Below, piece by piece: positions 9,712 through 19,033 of a stretch of 64,000 nucleotides of DNA. Below the pieces are notes generated by a model. The model was not told the origin of the DNA and ran no database searches. It saw only the letters and a program-made list of their open reading frames with translations. This DNA comes from Roseibium aggregatum (GTDB lineage: Bacteria; Pseudomonadota; Alphaproteobacteria; Rhizobiales; Stappiaceae): assembly GCF_017309185.1 (NCBI RefSeq), contig NZ_JAEKJZ010000006.1, positions 372,001-436,000 on the forward strand, read 5' to 3'. Position 1 is the first letter of the stretch; each line of letters opens with the position of its first letter. Made by a program: the position numbers and the translations under genes.

Positions 9712-10989
9712 TTGCTCGTGTTCGGAACCGCCGCGTTGTTCCTGTCGGTGCTCGCGATGGTGGCCGGAGACGCCTGGCGCGAGCTCGCGGCGCTTCCCTG
9801 GGTGATCCTCGCCGTGCTCGCGCTCCTGGATCTGGCCCTGTCCTTCAAACGCCCGCAGGCGGTGGCCTTCGAAACGCCGCCCGAGGTCTTCGTCGGCGAA
9901 ACGGCCACCTTGCGCCTGGAAATCGAACGGGCTCCGGACGGGCTGCAGGCAAAGCTCGACTGGCCGGAAGGGCTCAAGGACGGCGAGGAAATCACCTTTG
10001 AGACCGGCGCCTCCGGCACGGCCACCGCGACGGTTTTGTGCCGGGCCGCCCGCCGGGGTGTCTGGCGCTTCGACCGGCTCTGGCTGCGCTGGCAATCGCG
10101 CCTGAAACTGCTGGAGTTCGTGCCGCGTCTGGAGATCGGAGCGGAGGTCCGGGTCGTTCCGAACATCCGGATGATCCAGTCCGGCGAGATTACCACGACG
10201 GTGCTGTCGACCCTTTACGGCATGAAGGAAAACCGGGCCATCGGCGAAGGCTCGGAGTTTCATCAGCTGCGTGACTTCGTGCAGGGCATGGACATCAAGA
10301 CGGTGGACTGGAAACGCTCCGCCCGACGCCGCTCGCTGGTGGCCAAGGAACTCAGGGCGGAACGCAATCATCATGTGATCATCGCGCTCGACAACGGCTA
10401 TCTGATGCGCGAGGAGATCGGCGGCCTGCCGAAAATCGACCACGCGGTCACGGCGGCGCTGGCCACCGCCTGGGCGGCGGCCATCGGTGGAGACATGGTC
10501 GGTTACTATTCTTACGACGTCAGGCCGCGCACCTTTTCCGCGCCGGCCTCCGGCCGCAGCGCCTTCGCACGGCTGCGCAACTGGACGGCGGAACTCACCT
10601 ACGTGAACCGGGAAACCAACCACACGCTGGCCTTGACGGAACTGAACGCCCGCACGCCGAAGCGCAGCCTGATCATCGTCTTCACCGATTTCATCGACAC
10701 GACCTCGGCCGAACTCCTGATCGAAAACATCGGCATTCTGGCGAAACGGCATCTGCTCATCTTCGTCGCCATCCGCGATCCGGATATGGAAACCCTGGTT
10801 GAAAACCCGCCACAGGATCTGGACAGCGCCGCGATGCTTGTGGCCGCCAACCAGTCGATCAACGAACGCCGGCTGGTTCTGGAACGGCTTGCCCGCAAGG
10901 GCGTCACGATCGTGGACGCCAAGCCCAACGCCATCACCGCGCGGCTGATATCGGCCTATCTCGAAATCAAGGCACGGGAGCTGATCTGA
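9712..10989 (+). CDS. DUF58 (vWA-like) protein
   Basis: 425 residues from TTG 9712. Two N-terminal hydrophobic segments, then a DUF58 core with EGSEFHQLRDFVQGMDIKTV, followed by DWKRSARRR and VIIALDNGYLM; the last resembles a degenerate MIDAS strand. Reading from an in-frame CTG at 9691 would give LIRPSKRLLVFG..., which looks like a natural N terminus and would overlap the moxR stop as CTGA. A non-AUG start there is plausible but unproven. Overlaps the next start by 1 bp. Confidence 0.87.
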   Translation: MLVFGTAALFLSVLAMVAGDAWRELAALPWVILAVLALLDLALSFKRPQAVAFETPPEVFVGETATLRLEIERAPDGLQAKLDWPEGLKDGEEITFETGASGTATATVLCRAARRGVWRFDRLWLRWQSRLKLLEFVPRLEIGAEVRVVPNIRMIQSGEITTTVLSTLYGMKENRAIGEGSEFHQLRDFVQGMDIKTVDWKRSARRRSLVAKELRAERNHHVIIALDNGYLMREEIGGLPKIDHAVTAALATAWAAAIGGDMVGYYSYDVRPRTFSAPASGRSAFARLRNWTAELTYVNRETNHTLALTELNARTPKRSLIIVFTDFIDTTSAELLIENIGILAKRHLLIFVAIRDPDMETLVENPPQDLDSAAMLVAANQSINERRLVLERLARKGVTIVDAKPNAITARLISAYLEIKARELI

Positions 10990-11987
10990 TGGACGATCAG
11001 GACCTCATCCGCTCCGCGCGCTTCCGGCAGGAACGGGAAGCCGACTGGCGGCGTCTTGAGACACTCGTGCAGGAAGCGGAGAGAAAAGGCCTCCAGCACA
11101 TGGCCTTCGCCGAGACGCGCGATCTCGCCTCGCTCTACCGGCAGGCGACGACCTCGCTGGCGATCGCCCGCGAGATCTCCCTGGACAAGGCCCTTCTGGG
11201 GTATCTCGAGGCGCTTACCGCCCGCGCCTATCTCTGCGTTTACGCGCCGCAGCAGCGCCTGGGCGGCTTGCTTCAACGGTTCCTGACACAAGGCGCGCCG
11301 CGGGCGATGCGCCGGTCCTGGCTGTTTATCCTGCTCGGCTTCCTGTGCCTTGGCCTCGGGACCCTGTCTGGCTATCTGCTCTATTTCGAGAATGCCGACT
11401 GGTACTACGTTTTCATGCCGACGGACCTGGCCGGCGGGCGGGGACCGCACGCAACCACGGAGGCGCTCCGGTCCGTGATCTACGATGAAACGCCCGTCAA
11501 AAGCGGGCTCGGCGCCTTTGCGACATACCTGTTTTCGCACAACACGCGGATCGCGATCTTCGTGTTCGGGCTTGGCGTCTTCGCCTGCGCGCCGGCTATC
11601 CTGCTGACCTTCTACAACGGTCTTTCGATCGGCGCCTTCATCGCCCTGCATGCCGACCGCGGGCTTGGTCTCGACCTGGCCGGCTGGCTGTCCATTCACG
11701 GCGTCACCGAAATTTCCGCCATCTGCGTGGCGTGCGGCGGCGGCCTGCAACTGGGCGCGGCAGTCATGTTTCCCGGTGACAAGTCGAGGACGGAAGCCCT
11801 GCGGCATGCGGGCCACGACGCGGTCAAGCTTGCGCTGGTGGCCGCGCTCATGCTTGTCGCCGCCGCCCTTCTGGAGGGTTTCGGCCGGCAGCTGGTCCAG
11901 GACCTCACGGCACGCCTGGTCATCGGCTGGAGCGTTGGAGCGCTCTGGCTGGCCTGGTTCGTCTTCGGCGGACGGGGGCGCTCATGA
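10989..11987 (+). CDS. Stage II sporulation protein M-like (DUF95) membrane protein
   Basis: 332 residues. The N-terminal ~110 are helical and soluble (FRQEREADWRRLETLVQEAE; LASLYRQATTSLAIAR), followed by about five membrane helices with the conserved SIHGVTEISAICVACGGGLQ. This is the SpoIIM/DUF95 family, here in a non-sporulating context and fused into the MoxR-DUF58 operon. Overlaps its upstream neighbour by one base and its downstream neighbour by ATGA. Confidence 0.88.
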   Translation: MDDQDLIRSARFRQEREADWRRLETLVQEAERKGLQHMAFAETRDLASLYRQATTSLAIAREISLDKALLGYLEALTARAYLCVYAPQQRLGGLLQRFLTQGAPRAMRRSWLFILLGFLCLGLGTLSGYLLYFENADWYYVFMPTDLAGGRGPHATTEALRSVIYDETPVKSGLGAFATYLFSHNTRIAIFVFGLGVFACAPAILLTFYNGLSIGAFIALHADRGLGLDLAGWLSIHGVTEISAICVACGGGLQLGAAVMFPGDKSRTEALRHAGHDAVKLALVAALMLVAAALLEGFGRQLVQDLTARLVIGWSVGALWLAWFVFGGRGRS

Positions 11988-12907
11988 TCTGGCGCCGGAA
12001 AAACAAGCGCGCGAAGGACCGCCCCTCGCCCGACGAACTGGTGCCGCCGGAAGGCGTGACCCTGATGCTGCCCATCGCCGGGGTCGGCGTCCGCCTTGCC
12101 GCCCAGATCACCGATATCCTGCTTACCGGTATCGGCGCGGCCTGCTTGGTCATCCTGCTCAGCGTTCTCAACCTGACCGACCCCCAGTCGATGGTCGCCA
12201 TCGCGTCGCTGCTGTTTTTTCTGATCCGCGTTCCCTACTACATTGCCGCGGAACTGGCCTGGAACGGCCAGACCCTGGGAAAACGCATGATGAAGATCAA
12301 GGTCGTCTCCCATGACGGCGGTCCGTTGACGGCGCATGCGCTCGTCCTGCGCAATCTGATGAAGGAAGCCGAGATCTTCCTTCCGGGCACGCTGCTCCTG
12401 ACCCTGGATGCCGCGTCGCCCGTGGCCTCCCTGACTTCCCTCTTCTGGGTCATGCTGTGCCTGGCCATCCCCCTGATGAACCGCTACCGCCGCCGGCTCG
12501 GGGACCTGATGGCCGGAACCCATGTGATCCATCTGCCGGTTCCGGTGCTCTTGAGTGACCTTGCCGGTGAGAAACAGCGCGTGAATGTCGACCGCAGGAA
12601 ATTCATCTTCCTGTCTCATCAGCTCGATCACTATGGGGCGTTCGAGCTGCAGACCCTGGAAACGCTCCTGCGCGGCCAAAGCACGCCGCCGTCCGCCGGA
12701 GCCGCCCAGCAGAGAGAGGCCACCATCGAGGCGATCGTCGAAAAGATCCGCAACAAGATCGGTTATGCTGACCCGGTTCCGCGCGAAGACCGCCTTTCGT
12801 TTCTTAAAACGTTTTACAAGGCTCAACGCGAGCACCTCGAACAGCGCCAATTGTTCGGCGACAGGCGCGAGGACAAGCACTATGCAAAAAGCAGCGAGGA
12901 GGCCTGA
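11984..12907 (+). CDS. RDD family membrane protein
   Basis: 307 residues. The RDD domain (GVRLAAQITDILLTGIGAA; WNGQTLGKRMMKIKVV; RRRLGDLMAGTHVIHL) occupies residues ~30-180 with several membrane helices. The C-terminal ~120 residues are soluble and charged (LRGQSTPPSAG; QREHLEQRQLFGDRREDK). Last tightly overlapping gene of the MoxR-DUF58 run; the downstream membrane pair is 93 bp away. Confidence 0.87.
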   Translation: MIWRRKNKRAKDRPSPDELVPPEGVTLMLPIAGVGVRLAAQITDILLTGIGAACLVILLSVLNLTDPQSMVAIASLLFFLIRVPYYIAAELAWNGQTLGKRMMKIKVVSHDGGPLTAHALVLRNLMKEAEIFLPGTLLLTLDAASPVASLTSLFWVMLCLAIPLMNRYRRRLGDLMAGTHVIHLPVPVLLSDLAGEKQRVNVDRRKFIFLSHQLDHYGAFELQTLETLLRGQSTPPSAGAAQQREATIEAIVEKIRNKIGYADPVPREDRLSFLKTFYKAQREHLEQRQLFGDRREDKHYAKSSEEA

Positions 12908-13000
12908 CGCAAGCGCTGGAAGCATCGCCAATGCAGTTGCAGCGGCCAAGAGGTTTCAAAACCGTCTTATTTCCAAGATCACCATTTGTGGAGCGAACCC

Positions 13001-13786
13001 ATGTCAGACATGCCCGCAGTCGAACCCAACCCCTCTCTCGGTGTCGGGACGATCGTCAGCGAAAGCTTTTCCATTCTGTTCAAGAATTTTGTCCTGGTCT
13101 TCATCGTCGCGTTTATCCCGAGCCTGATAGGGCTCCTGATCTCCGGACTTCTCATCGGCTTTGAGGCGGCTCTCGGCATCGAGGAACAAAACGTCGCGGG
13201 CGGCATAAGCGTTTTGGCGAACGTTGTGTCCGCCCTGATCGATCTCGTGGTCTATTCCGTGACCACAGCGCTTGTGATCCAGCTTGCCTATGACGCGAAA
13301 CTCTCCCGCCCCATCCGGATCGGACGCTATTTCGGCCCGGCCTTGAGCGCCATCGTCCCGCTTGTGGTGCTCAGTCTCGTGGCCGGTATTCTGGCCACCA
13401 TCGGTTTCGTGATCCTCATTGTGCCGGGCATCTGGGTCTATGCTGTCTTTGCGGTGGTCGCCCCTGTCGTCGTGATCGAGCGCGCGGGCTTCACCGGTCT
13501 CGGTCGCAGTGCGGCACTCACAAAGGAATACCGGTGGCCGATTGTCGGCGCTTTCATCCTGGCCTTCCTCATCGCCATCGCCCTGAGTGCCGTGGCGATC
13601 CTTCTCGCAAGCCTTGCAGCCGGTATCGGCGGCGTCTCCGGCTTGATCATCGCCGTGATGGTTTTCACAGCTCTCTCGACCATGGGTACAGGCCTGATCA
13701 GCATCGTGACTTCCATGATCTACGCTCGGCTGCGCGAGATAAAGGAAGGCGTCAGCGTCGATCAGATCGCCGCCGTCTTCGACTGA
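13001..13786 (+). CDS. Polytopic membrane protein, copy 1 of a tandem pair
   Basis: 261 residues from ATG 13001. About six hydrophobic segments in a YciC/GPDP-membrane-domain-like pattern (SLGVGTIVSESFSILFKNF; ALTKEYRWPIVGAF). It ends in ARLREIKEGVSVDQIAAVFD, identical to the C terminus of the next gene. The two proteins align end to end, so this is a tandem duplication with divergent middle helices. Function unknown; placement behind the MoxR-DUF58 run suggests an envelope role. Confidence 0.78.
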   Translation: MSDMPAVEPNPSLGVGTIVSESFSILFKNFVLVFIVAFIPSLIGLLISGLLIGFEAALGIEEQNVAGGISVLANVVSALIDLVVYSVTTALVIQLAYDAKLSRPIRIGRYFGPALSAIVPLVVLSLVAGILATIGFVILIVPGIWVYAVFAVVAPVVVIERAGFTGLGRSAALTKEYRWPIVGAFILAFLIAIALSAVAILLASLAAGIGGVSGLIIAVMVFTALSTMGTGLISIVTSMIYARLREIKEGVSVDQIAAVFD

Positions 13787-13889
13787 AAAAGGCTTGAGCC
13801 GGCCGCGTGTCTCGCTGTCTAATGCGGCCGGTTTTATGCCCGAGAGCAAAATATTTGACTGACACTTTTCTCATCAACGGAGCAAACTA

Positions 13890-14669
13890 ATGACAGACGC
13901 GCCCGCAGTTGGCCCCAAACCCTCACTTGGCATCGGCTCGCTGATCAGCGAGAGTTTTTCAATCCTGTTCGGCAAGTTCATTCAGGTCGTCGCCGTCGCA
14001 TTCGGGCCGGCCCTGATAGGTCTTGTGATTTCCGGCCTCCTTATCGGGTTCGGTGTGGTGGCGGGCTCAGCCGAACCCAATTTCGCCGGTCCCGGAACGG
14101 CGGTCGCCTTTATCCTGACCATCCTCGTCCAGATTGTCGTCTACGCGGTAACGACCGCTCTTCTTGTGCAACTCGCCTACGACGCGAAGCTGGGGCGGAC
14201 TGTGCAGATCGGCAAATATCTGGGACCCGCCTTCGCGGCGGTCGTTCCGATCGCGATCCTGAGCCTGGTTTCCGGTATCCTGTTCATGCTCGGCTTCATG
14301 TTGTTCATCGTTCCCGGCCTTTGGATCCTCGCCGTGTTTTCAGTCATGGCACCGGCAGTCGTCATCGAGAAAGCAGGCTTCGGCGGACTGGGGCGCAGCG
14401 CGTCGCTGACAAAGGAATACCGCTGGCCGATCGTCGGCGCCTTTGTCCTGATCATCATCATCTCGGCTGTCATCAATCTGGTCGCCCAACTTGTTGTCGG
14501 CCTGGTCTCATCAATCCTTGGTATCGTCGCGATCGACATCCTGCTGTCCGCGCTGCTGTCGACGGTGAGCGCAGGTCTTGGCAGTATCCTGATCGCTCTC
14601 ATCTACGCCCGCCTACGCGAAATCAAGGAAGGCGTCAGCGTCGATCAGATCGCGGCTGTCTTCGACTGA
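13890..14669 (+). CDS. Polytopic membrane protein, copy 2 of a tandem pair
   Basis: 259 residues. It shares the PKPSLGIGSLISESFSILFG opening, the TKEYRWPIVGAF block and the entire EIKEGVSVDQIAAVFD ending with the upstream paralogue, while hydrophobic segments between them vary. The ATG at 13890 follows GGAGC about 7 bases upstream. A TTCG-loop terminator at 14702-14721 closes the unit. Confidence 0.78.
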   Translation: MTDAPAVGPKPSLGIGSLISESFSILFGKFIQVVAVAFGPALIGLVISGLLIGFGVVAGSAEPNFAGPGTAVAFILTILVQIVVYAVTTALLVQLAYDAKLGRTVQIGKYLGPAFAAVVPIAILSLVSGILFMLGFMLFIVPGLWILAVFSVMAPAVVIEKAGFGGLGRSASLTKEYRWPIVGAFVLIIIISAVINLVAQLVVGLVSSILGIVAIDILLSALLSTVSAGLGSILIALIYARLREIKEGVSVDQIAAVFD

Positions 14670-14701
14670 CAGTCTTCTTCCGAGAACCACCAAACCAAGT
14701 G

Positions 14702-14721
14702 AGCGGCCCTTCGGGGCCGCT
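14702..14721 (+). terminator. TTCG-tetraloop terminator after the tandem membrane genes
   Basis: AGCGGCCC pairs perfectly with GGGCCGCT around a TTCG tetraloop, 33 bp past the stop codon. The following T-run is short (TT), so termination strength is uncertain. Confidence 0.6.
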
Positions 14722-14747
14722 TGAAGCTGCTGACAAACCATCAGACG

Positions 14748-14930
14748 GTCACCCCGGACAAGTGCAGCGGAGCCGCGCGCAGATCCGAGAACCGGAAATC
14801 TTCTGCGCCAAAGGCGCTCAATACTCAAATTTCACCAGTTATATATGCGATAGGGTGCTCGCTGCCGCTCGCGCTTGTCAGCTGGCTTCCGGCTCACGCG
14901 ACACCGCTTCGCGGCATGCTGGCCGGAATG
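14748..14930 (+). repeat. Dispersed ~182-bp intergenic repeat, copy 1
   Basis: This segment matches the reverse complement of 57268-57448 over nearly its whole length. Shared blocks include GCGCAGATCCG, GAAATCTTC-N-GCGCCAAAG with GCGCTCA, GTGCTCGCT, TTCCGGCTCACGCGA and CCGCTTCGCGGC, ending in CCGGAAT. A frame through both copies translates similarly (SSAPKAL ... PAHA-PLRG). Both copies sit beside a TTCG-loop terminator. No transposase or target duplication is seen. This copy fills the gap before ccmA. Confidence 0.8.
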
Positions 14931-14997
14931 ATTTCGTGAGGTTTGTCAGAAATCTGGAAGGGCCTTTCGGGGCCGCTTTACCAAAAACGCGCCGCGT

Positions 14998-15750
14998 TTG
15001 ATCGAGATTAAGGTGGAGAATTGTCCTTGCATCGAAGCTGCCGGGCCGATTAACAAGACCTCGTTCATTCTCGCCTGGAGCCCCGTCCTGAAACTCATTG
15101 CCGAAAACCTGACAATCGACCGCGGCGGCCGCCGGGTATTTCAGGATCTGTCGTTCACGCTTGATCAAGGGACCGCGCTCGTCGTCACGGGGGCGAACGG
15201 CATCGGCAAATCCTCGCTTCTGAGAACGCTCGCGGGGCTGGTCTCCCTCGCGGGAGGCGACATCAGGCTCGAGGGCGGGCAGGCCGACAGGCTTCCCTTC
15301 GAACAGACCCACTATTTCGGCCATCAGGACGCGGTGAAACCGGCCCTGTCGGTTCTTGAGAACCTGACCTTCTGGCGGAGTTTTTCCGCAGCGACGCCCG
15401 CGGATGTCTTTGCCGGGAAGACCGTCGCGCCTCTCGAGGCTCTGGAGCTCCTCGGCATCGCCCATACCGCGCATCTGCCCGCGGCATATCTCTCGGCGGG
15501 GCAGAAGCGCCGGCTGTCACTGTCCCGCCTCCTGGTGACGCCACGCCCGATCTGGCTGATGGACGAACCGACCTCCGCCCTCGACAAGGCTTCGGAAAAA
15601 CAGCTTCTGGATCTCATGAACGGCCATCTCGCCTCCGGCGGACTGATCGTCACCGCCACCCATACGGATCTGGCACTCGACACGACCAGCATCCTGCACA
15701 TGAGAACCCCGGATCCGTCGGAGATCGCACCGCAGGAGATGCTGTCATGA
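14998..15750 (+). CDS. ccmA: CcmA, haem exporter ATP-binding subunit
   Basis: Up to 250 residues. Walker A GANGIGKSS, ABC signature LSAGQKRR and Walker B IWLMDEPTSALD are all present. CcmA is the ATPase of the CcmABCD complex that releases holo-CcmE during cytochrome c maturation. Family members usually begin near the residues KLIAENLTIDRGG, encoded from ~15088, where only a CTG codon is available; the TTG at 14998 and GTG at 15013 are the conventional options. The real start is unsettled. Overlaps ccmB by ATGA. Confidence 0.9.
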   Translation: MIEIKVENCPCIEAAGPINKTSFILAWSPVLKLIAENLTIDRGGRRVFQDLSFTLDQGTALVVTGANGIGKSSLLRTLAGLVSLAGGDIRLEGGQADRLPFEQTHYFGHQDAVKPALSVLENLTFWRSFSAATPADVFAGKTVAPLEALELLGIAHTAHLPAAYLSAGQKRRLSLSRLLVTPRPIWLMDEPTSALDKASEKQLLDLMNGHLASGGLIVTATHTDLALDTTSILHMRTPDPSEIAPQEMLS

Positions 15751-16418
15751 CCGGCTGGGCTCTCGACCTCTTCCAGCGCGACCTCAAGCTGTCCGTGCGC
15801 ATCGGCGGCAGCGCCCTGGTCGGCGTCCTGTTCTTCCTGGCCGTCGTCACCGTCATTCCCTTCGGCGTCGGCCCGGATCTCAATCTCCTGGCGCGCATCG
15901 GTCCGGCAATTCTCTGGATCGGTGCCCTGCTGGCCACGCTCCTCGGCCTCGACCGGGTGTTTCAGGCCGACCGGGAAGACGGCACGCTGGACCTGATGCT
16001 CATGGCCGGGCGGCCGCTGGAGCTGGTGGTCCTGATCAAATGCCTCGCGCATTGGGTGGCAACCGGGCTGCCGCTGGTGATCGCCGCTCCGCTCCTGGCG
16101 ATTTTCCTCAATCTCGAGCCGCTTGCCATGGGGGCGGTCACCCTGACGCTTCTGGCCGGAACGCCGGCGCTGACGCTGATCGGCGCCATTGGGGCATCGC
16201 TGACCGTGTCGCTGCGCCGCGGCGGTCTGCTGCTCGCCGTCCTTGTCGTTCCGCTCGCCATTCCGGTGCTGATTTTCGGCGTCAGCGCGGCCGACGCGGC
16301 CATTCACGATCCCGTGCCCTTTCTGACGCCCTTCCTGATCCTGTGCGCGCTCACCCTGATCGCCGCGGTCGTCGGTCCGGTCGCTTCCGCGATGGCGCTG
16401 CGCTTTTCCGCGGATTGA
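15747..16418 (+). CDS. ccmB: CcmB, haem exporter membrane subunit
   Basis: 223 residues with six hydrophobic helices. It contains FQADREDGTLDLMLMAGRPL, the conserved CcmB cytosolic loop, and SLRRGGLLLAVLVVPLAIPV. It forms the membrane part of the CcmAB ABC transporter. Length is normal for the family. Its start overlaps the ccmA stop, and ccmC follows after 118 bp. Confidence 0.94.
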   Translation: MTGWALDLFQRDLKLSVRIGGSALVGVLFFLAVVTVIPFGVGPDLNLLARIGPAILWIGALLATLLGLDRVFQADREDGTLDLMLMAGRPLELVVLIKCLAHWVATGLPLVIAAPLLAIFLNLEPLAMGAVTLTLLAGTPALTLIGAIGASLTVSLRRGGLLLAVLVVPLAIPVLIFGVSAADAAIHDPVPFLTPFLILCALTLIAAVVGPVASAMALRFSAD

Positions 16419-16536
16419 TCCCATCCGAAATCGGCGCGTCTGCGTCACATGTCGTATTGACTTGATTAAACGCAATGCCGACTTGTGGAACATCTGCACA
16501 TTGATGGAAAAACGGGACTGAAGTAAAAAGACAGTC

Positions 16537-17304
16537 ATGGCATTTTGGGATTATGCAAATCCGACGCGGTTCTTGAGGCTGGTGCATGTGGTTCTGCCCT
16601 GGCTGACCGGTCTGTGTGTGCTGGCCTTCGCGGCCGGGCTCTACATGAGTTTCTTCACGGCCCCCGAGGACTATCAGCAGGGCGACACGGTGCGGATCAT
16701 GTATATCCACGTACCCGCCGCCTGGCTCTGCATGATGTGTTACACAGTCATGTCGATCTCCTCGATCGGGACGCTCGTCTGGAAGCATCCGCTCGCCGAC
16801 GTCTCCGCAAAGAGTGCGGCTCCCATCGGCGCTGCCTTCACTTTCATGGCTCTGGTCACCGGCTCGCTGTGGGGCAAGCCCATGTGGGGCACCTACTGGG
16901 TCTGGGACGCCCGCCTGACTTCGGTTCTCGTGCTCCTGATCATGTATCTCGGTCTGATGACGCTGTGGCGCACCATGGAAGACCCGATCAAGGCAGGCAA
17001 GGCGGCCGCTGTCCTGACACTCGTCGGCGCGCTCAACCTGCCGATCATCAAGTTTTCCGTCGACTGGTGGAACACGCTGCATCAGCCCGCCAGTGTCGTG
17101 CGCATGGACGGTCCGACCATTCACCCGGACATTCTCTGGCCGCTTCTGGTCATGGCCATTGCGTTTACGCTTCTGTTCTTCGTGTTGCATCTGATGGCGA
17201 TGCGCAATGAAATCCTGCGCCGCCGGGTCCGCGCCTTGCGCCTGAGGGCGGCCAGCGCCTCTCATCCCGGAGCCGCCGCGGCGACGGCTCAACCAGCGGA
17301 GTAA
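16537..17304 (+). CDS. ccmC: CcmC, haem-handling protein of cytochrome c maturation
   Basis: 255 residues, six helices, with the tryptophan-rich motif GTYWVWDARLTS in a periplasmic loop and flanking His residues (MYIHVPAAW; LHQPASVV). CcmC transfers haem to CcmE at the periplasmic face. The C-terminal tail is a charged, Ala-rich extension. Separated from ccmD by only 4 bp. Confidence 0.95.
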   Translation: MAFWDYANPTRFLRLVHVVLPWLTGLCVLAFAAGLYMSFFTAPEDYQQGDTVRIMYIHVPAAWLCMMCYTVMSISSIGTLVWKHPLADVSAKSAAPIGAAFTFMALVTGSLWGKPMWGTYWVWDARLTSVLVLLIMYLGLMTLWRTMEDPIKAGKAAAVLTLVGALNLPIIKFSVDWWNTLHQPASVVRMDGPTIHPDILWPLLVMAIAFTLLFFVLHLMAMRNEILRRRVRALRLRAASASHPGAAAATAQPAE

Positions 17305-17308
17305 CCCC

Positions 17309-17491
17309 ATGGATCTCGGCACCCACGCAGGCTTCATCGTCGCGTCCTACGCTTTGTGCGCGCTGACAATCGGCGGGCTGATCGCCTGGGTTCGGCTCGA
17401 CAAGGCAAACCAGGAACGAGACCTCAAGGAGCTGGCGGATCAGGGTATTTCCCGCGCAGCGTCCGGATTCGGGAGCACGCGCAAATCATGA
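17309..17491 (+). CDS. ccmD: CcmD, small haem exporter subunit
   Basis: 60 residues: one N-terminal helix (GFIVASYALCALTIGGLIAWVRLD) and a short charged cytosolic tail, the CcmD pattern. It helps release holo-CcmE from CcmABC. Its stop overlaps the ccmG start by ATGA. Confidence 0.9.
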   Translation: MDLGTHAGFIVASYALCALTIGGLIAWVRLDKANQERDLKELADQGISRAASGFGSTRKS

Positions 17492-18111
17492 CAGCCCCGG
17501 ACTCCGCGATGGAAAACATGAAGACCTCGGACGACAAGCCTCAAAAGCGAGGCTTTCCCGTTCTGGTGCTCCTGCCGCTTGTCGTGTTTGCCGCACTCGC
17601 CGGCCTGTTTCTGTTCCAGCTGACGCTCGGCAACGACCCGAAGGAAATTCCTTCCGCCCTGATCAACAAGCCGGCACCGGATTTCACTTTGCAAGCGGTT
17701 GAAGACCTGAGCAAGGACGGTGCGCCGGTTCCCGGGTTTTCCAGCGCGGATCTGAAGGGCAAGGTCTCCGTCGTGAACGTGTTCGCGTCCTGGTGCGTGC
17801 CCTGCCGGCAGGAACATCCGCTGCTCGAGGACCTCGCAAAGGTTGACGGCATTCAGCTGCTCGGCATCAACTACAAGGACAAGCCGGAGAACGCCCGCCG
17901 CTTTCTCGGCAGTCTCGGCAATCCCTACAGCCGCATCGGCGCCGACAGCAGTGGCCGCGCGGCCATCGACTGGGGCGTTTACGGGGTGCCGGAAACGTTC
18001 GTCATCGATGAAACGGGTACGATCCGGTACAAGTTCATCGGTCCGCTGAATCCTGTCGCCTACCGGGACGAATTCCTGCCTCAACTCCGGAAAATCATCG
18101 AGGGGAATTAA
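17488..18111 (+). CDS. ccmG: CcmG/DsbE, membrane-anchored thiol:disulfide oxidoreductase
   Basis: 207 residues from the ATG in the ccmD overlap. N-terminal anchor helix (PVLVLLPLVVFAALAGLFLF), then a thioredoxin fold with active site WCVPC and the conserved YGVPETFVIDETG strand. CcmG reduces apocytochrome or CcmH thiols before haem attachment. The remaining genes (ccmE, F, H, I) are not in this window, which is common in alphaproteobacteria where they form a second locus. Confidence 0.94.
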   Translation: MTAPDSAMENMKTSDDKPQKRGFPVLVLLPLVVFAALAGLFLFQLTLGNDPKEIPSALINKPAPDFTLQAVEDLSKDGAPVPGFSSADLKGKVSVVNVFASWCVPCRQEHPLLEDLAKVDGIQLLGINYKDKPENARRFLGSLGNPYSRIGADSSGRAAIDWGVYGVPETFVIDETGTIRYKFIGPLNPVAYRDEFLPQLRKIIEGN

Positions 18112-18240
18112 CGCTTCCGTTCGTGATTTCCCTTCACATTCACGCGAAACCTTTTGGAAAGCGGCCAGGTCACCGGGTCGTGACTCGCGATTGACGGCGC
18201 GTTTGCATATTTTGGATGCAAACGAAAAGGACATCTCCAC

Positions 18241-19014
18241 ATGATGGGTTATGCACTGCGGACCGCTACGCGCGGTTTCCGGACCGGTCTGATTGTCGTC
18301 GCGGGAATAGCGGCGGCATCGCTTCCCGTGGCATCCGCCGGAGCGCAGCCGAAGAAGGTCGTGGAACTCTTCACCAGCCAGGGCTGTTCCTCCTGTCCGC
18401 CGGCCGACCGGCTCGCGGAGCGGCTCGTAAGCGAAGACGATCAGATCCTGACAGTTTCGCTTCCGGTCGACTATTGGGATTACCTCGGCTGGAAGGACAC
18501 GCTTGCCAGCCCGGACTACTCGCAGCGGCAAAGAGCCTATGCCGCGCGCCGGGGCGACCGCTCGGTCTATACCCCGCAAATGGTGATCAACGGAGAGGAG
18601 CATGTCGTGGGCAGCCGGGAACGGGACGTCCGGGCCGCCCTGGCGCGGACCGCTCCCTTCACCGCGGATGTCGACCTTGAGATTTCAGACATGGTGGTCA
18701 AGGCGACGGTTGACGGCGCGCTTCCCAAAGGCGCCCGCATGGCGACGGTCTACTTTCTCAGGATACAGGACGAGGCGACCGTCGATATCGGCCGCGGCGA
18801 AAACGCCGGTCGCAAGATCAAATACACCAATGTCGTTCGGCATCTTCAGCCGATCGGCATGTGGTCCGGCGGCAAGGAAACCTTCCGCATGCCGAAGTCG
18901 AAGCTGGTGGTGAACGGCGACGCCAGATGCGCCATCCTTATCCAGGTCGAGGACCGCGACGGCCCGGGCGTCATCATCGGTGCGGCTGTCACCGACTGGC
19001 ACGGCGGGTCCTAG
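18241..19014 (+). CDS. DUF1223 exported thioredoxin-like protein
   Basis: 257 residues. Signal peptide ending near VASAGAQP, then VVELFTSQGCSSCPPADRLA with a CxxC pair, the DUF1223 signature. The family has a thioredoxin-like fold and is often found near cytochrome c maturation or aconitase genes. A periplasmic redox function is plausible but unproven. It lies 129 bp downstream of ccmG, so it may have its own promoter. Confidence 0.85.
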   Translation: MMGYALRTATRGFRTGLIVVAGIAAASLPVASAGAQPKKVVELFTSQGCSSCPPADRLAERLVSEDDQILTVSLPVDYWDYLGWKDTLASPDYSQRQRAYAARRGDRSVYTPQMVINGEEHVVGSRERDVRAALARTAPFTADVDLEISDMVVKATVDGALPKGARMATVYFLRIQDEATVDIGRGENAGRKIKYTNVVRHLQPIGMWSGGKETFRMPKSKLVVNGDARCAILIQVEDRDGPGVIIGAAVTDWHGGS

Positions 19015-19033
19015 AGCGGCGGGTTTCGCATAT

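Noticed and set aside
14721..14939. 72-codon frame inside repeat copy 1
   Set aside because: Its partial match to a frame in copy 2 follows from DNA repeat similarity; no ribosome site or conserved ends.
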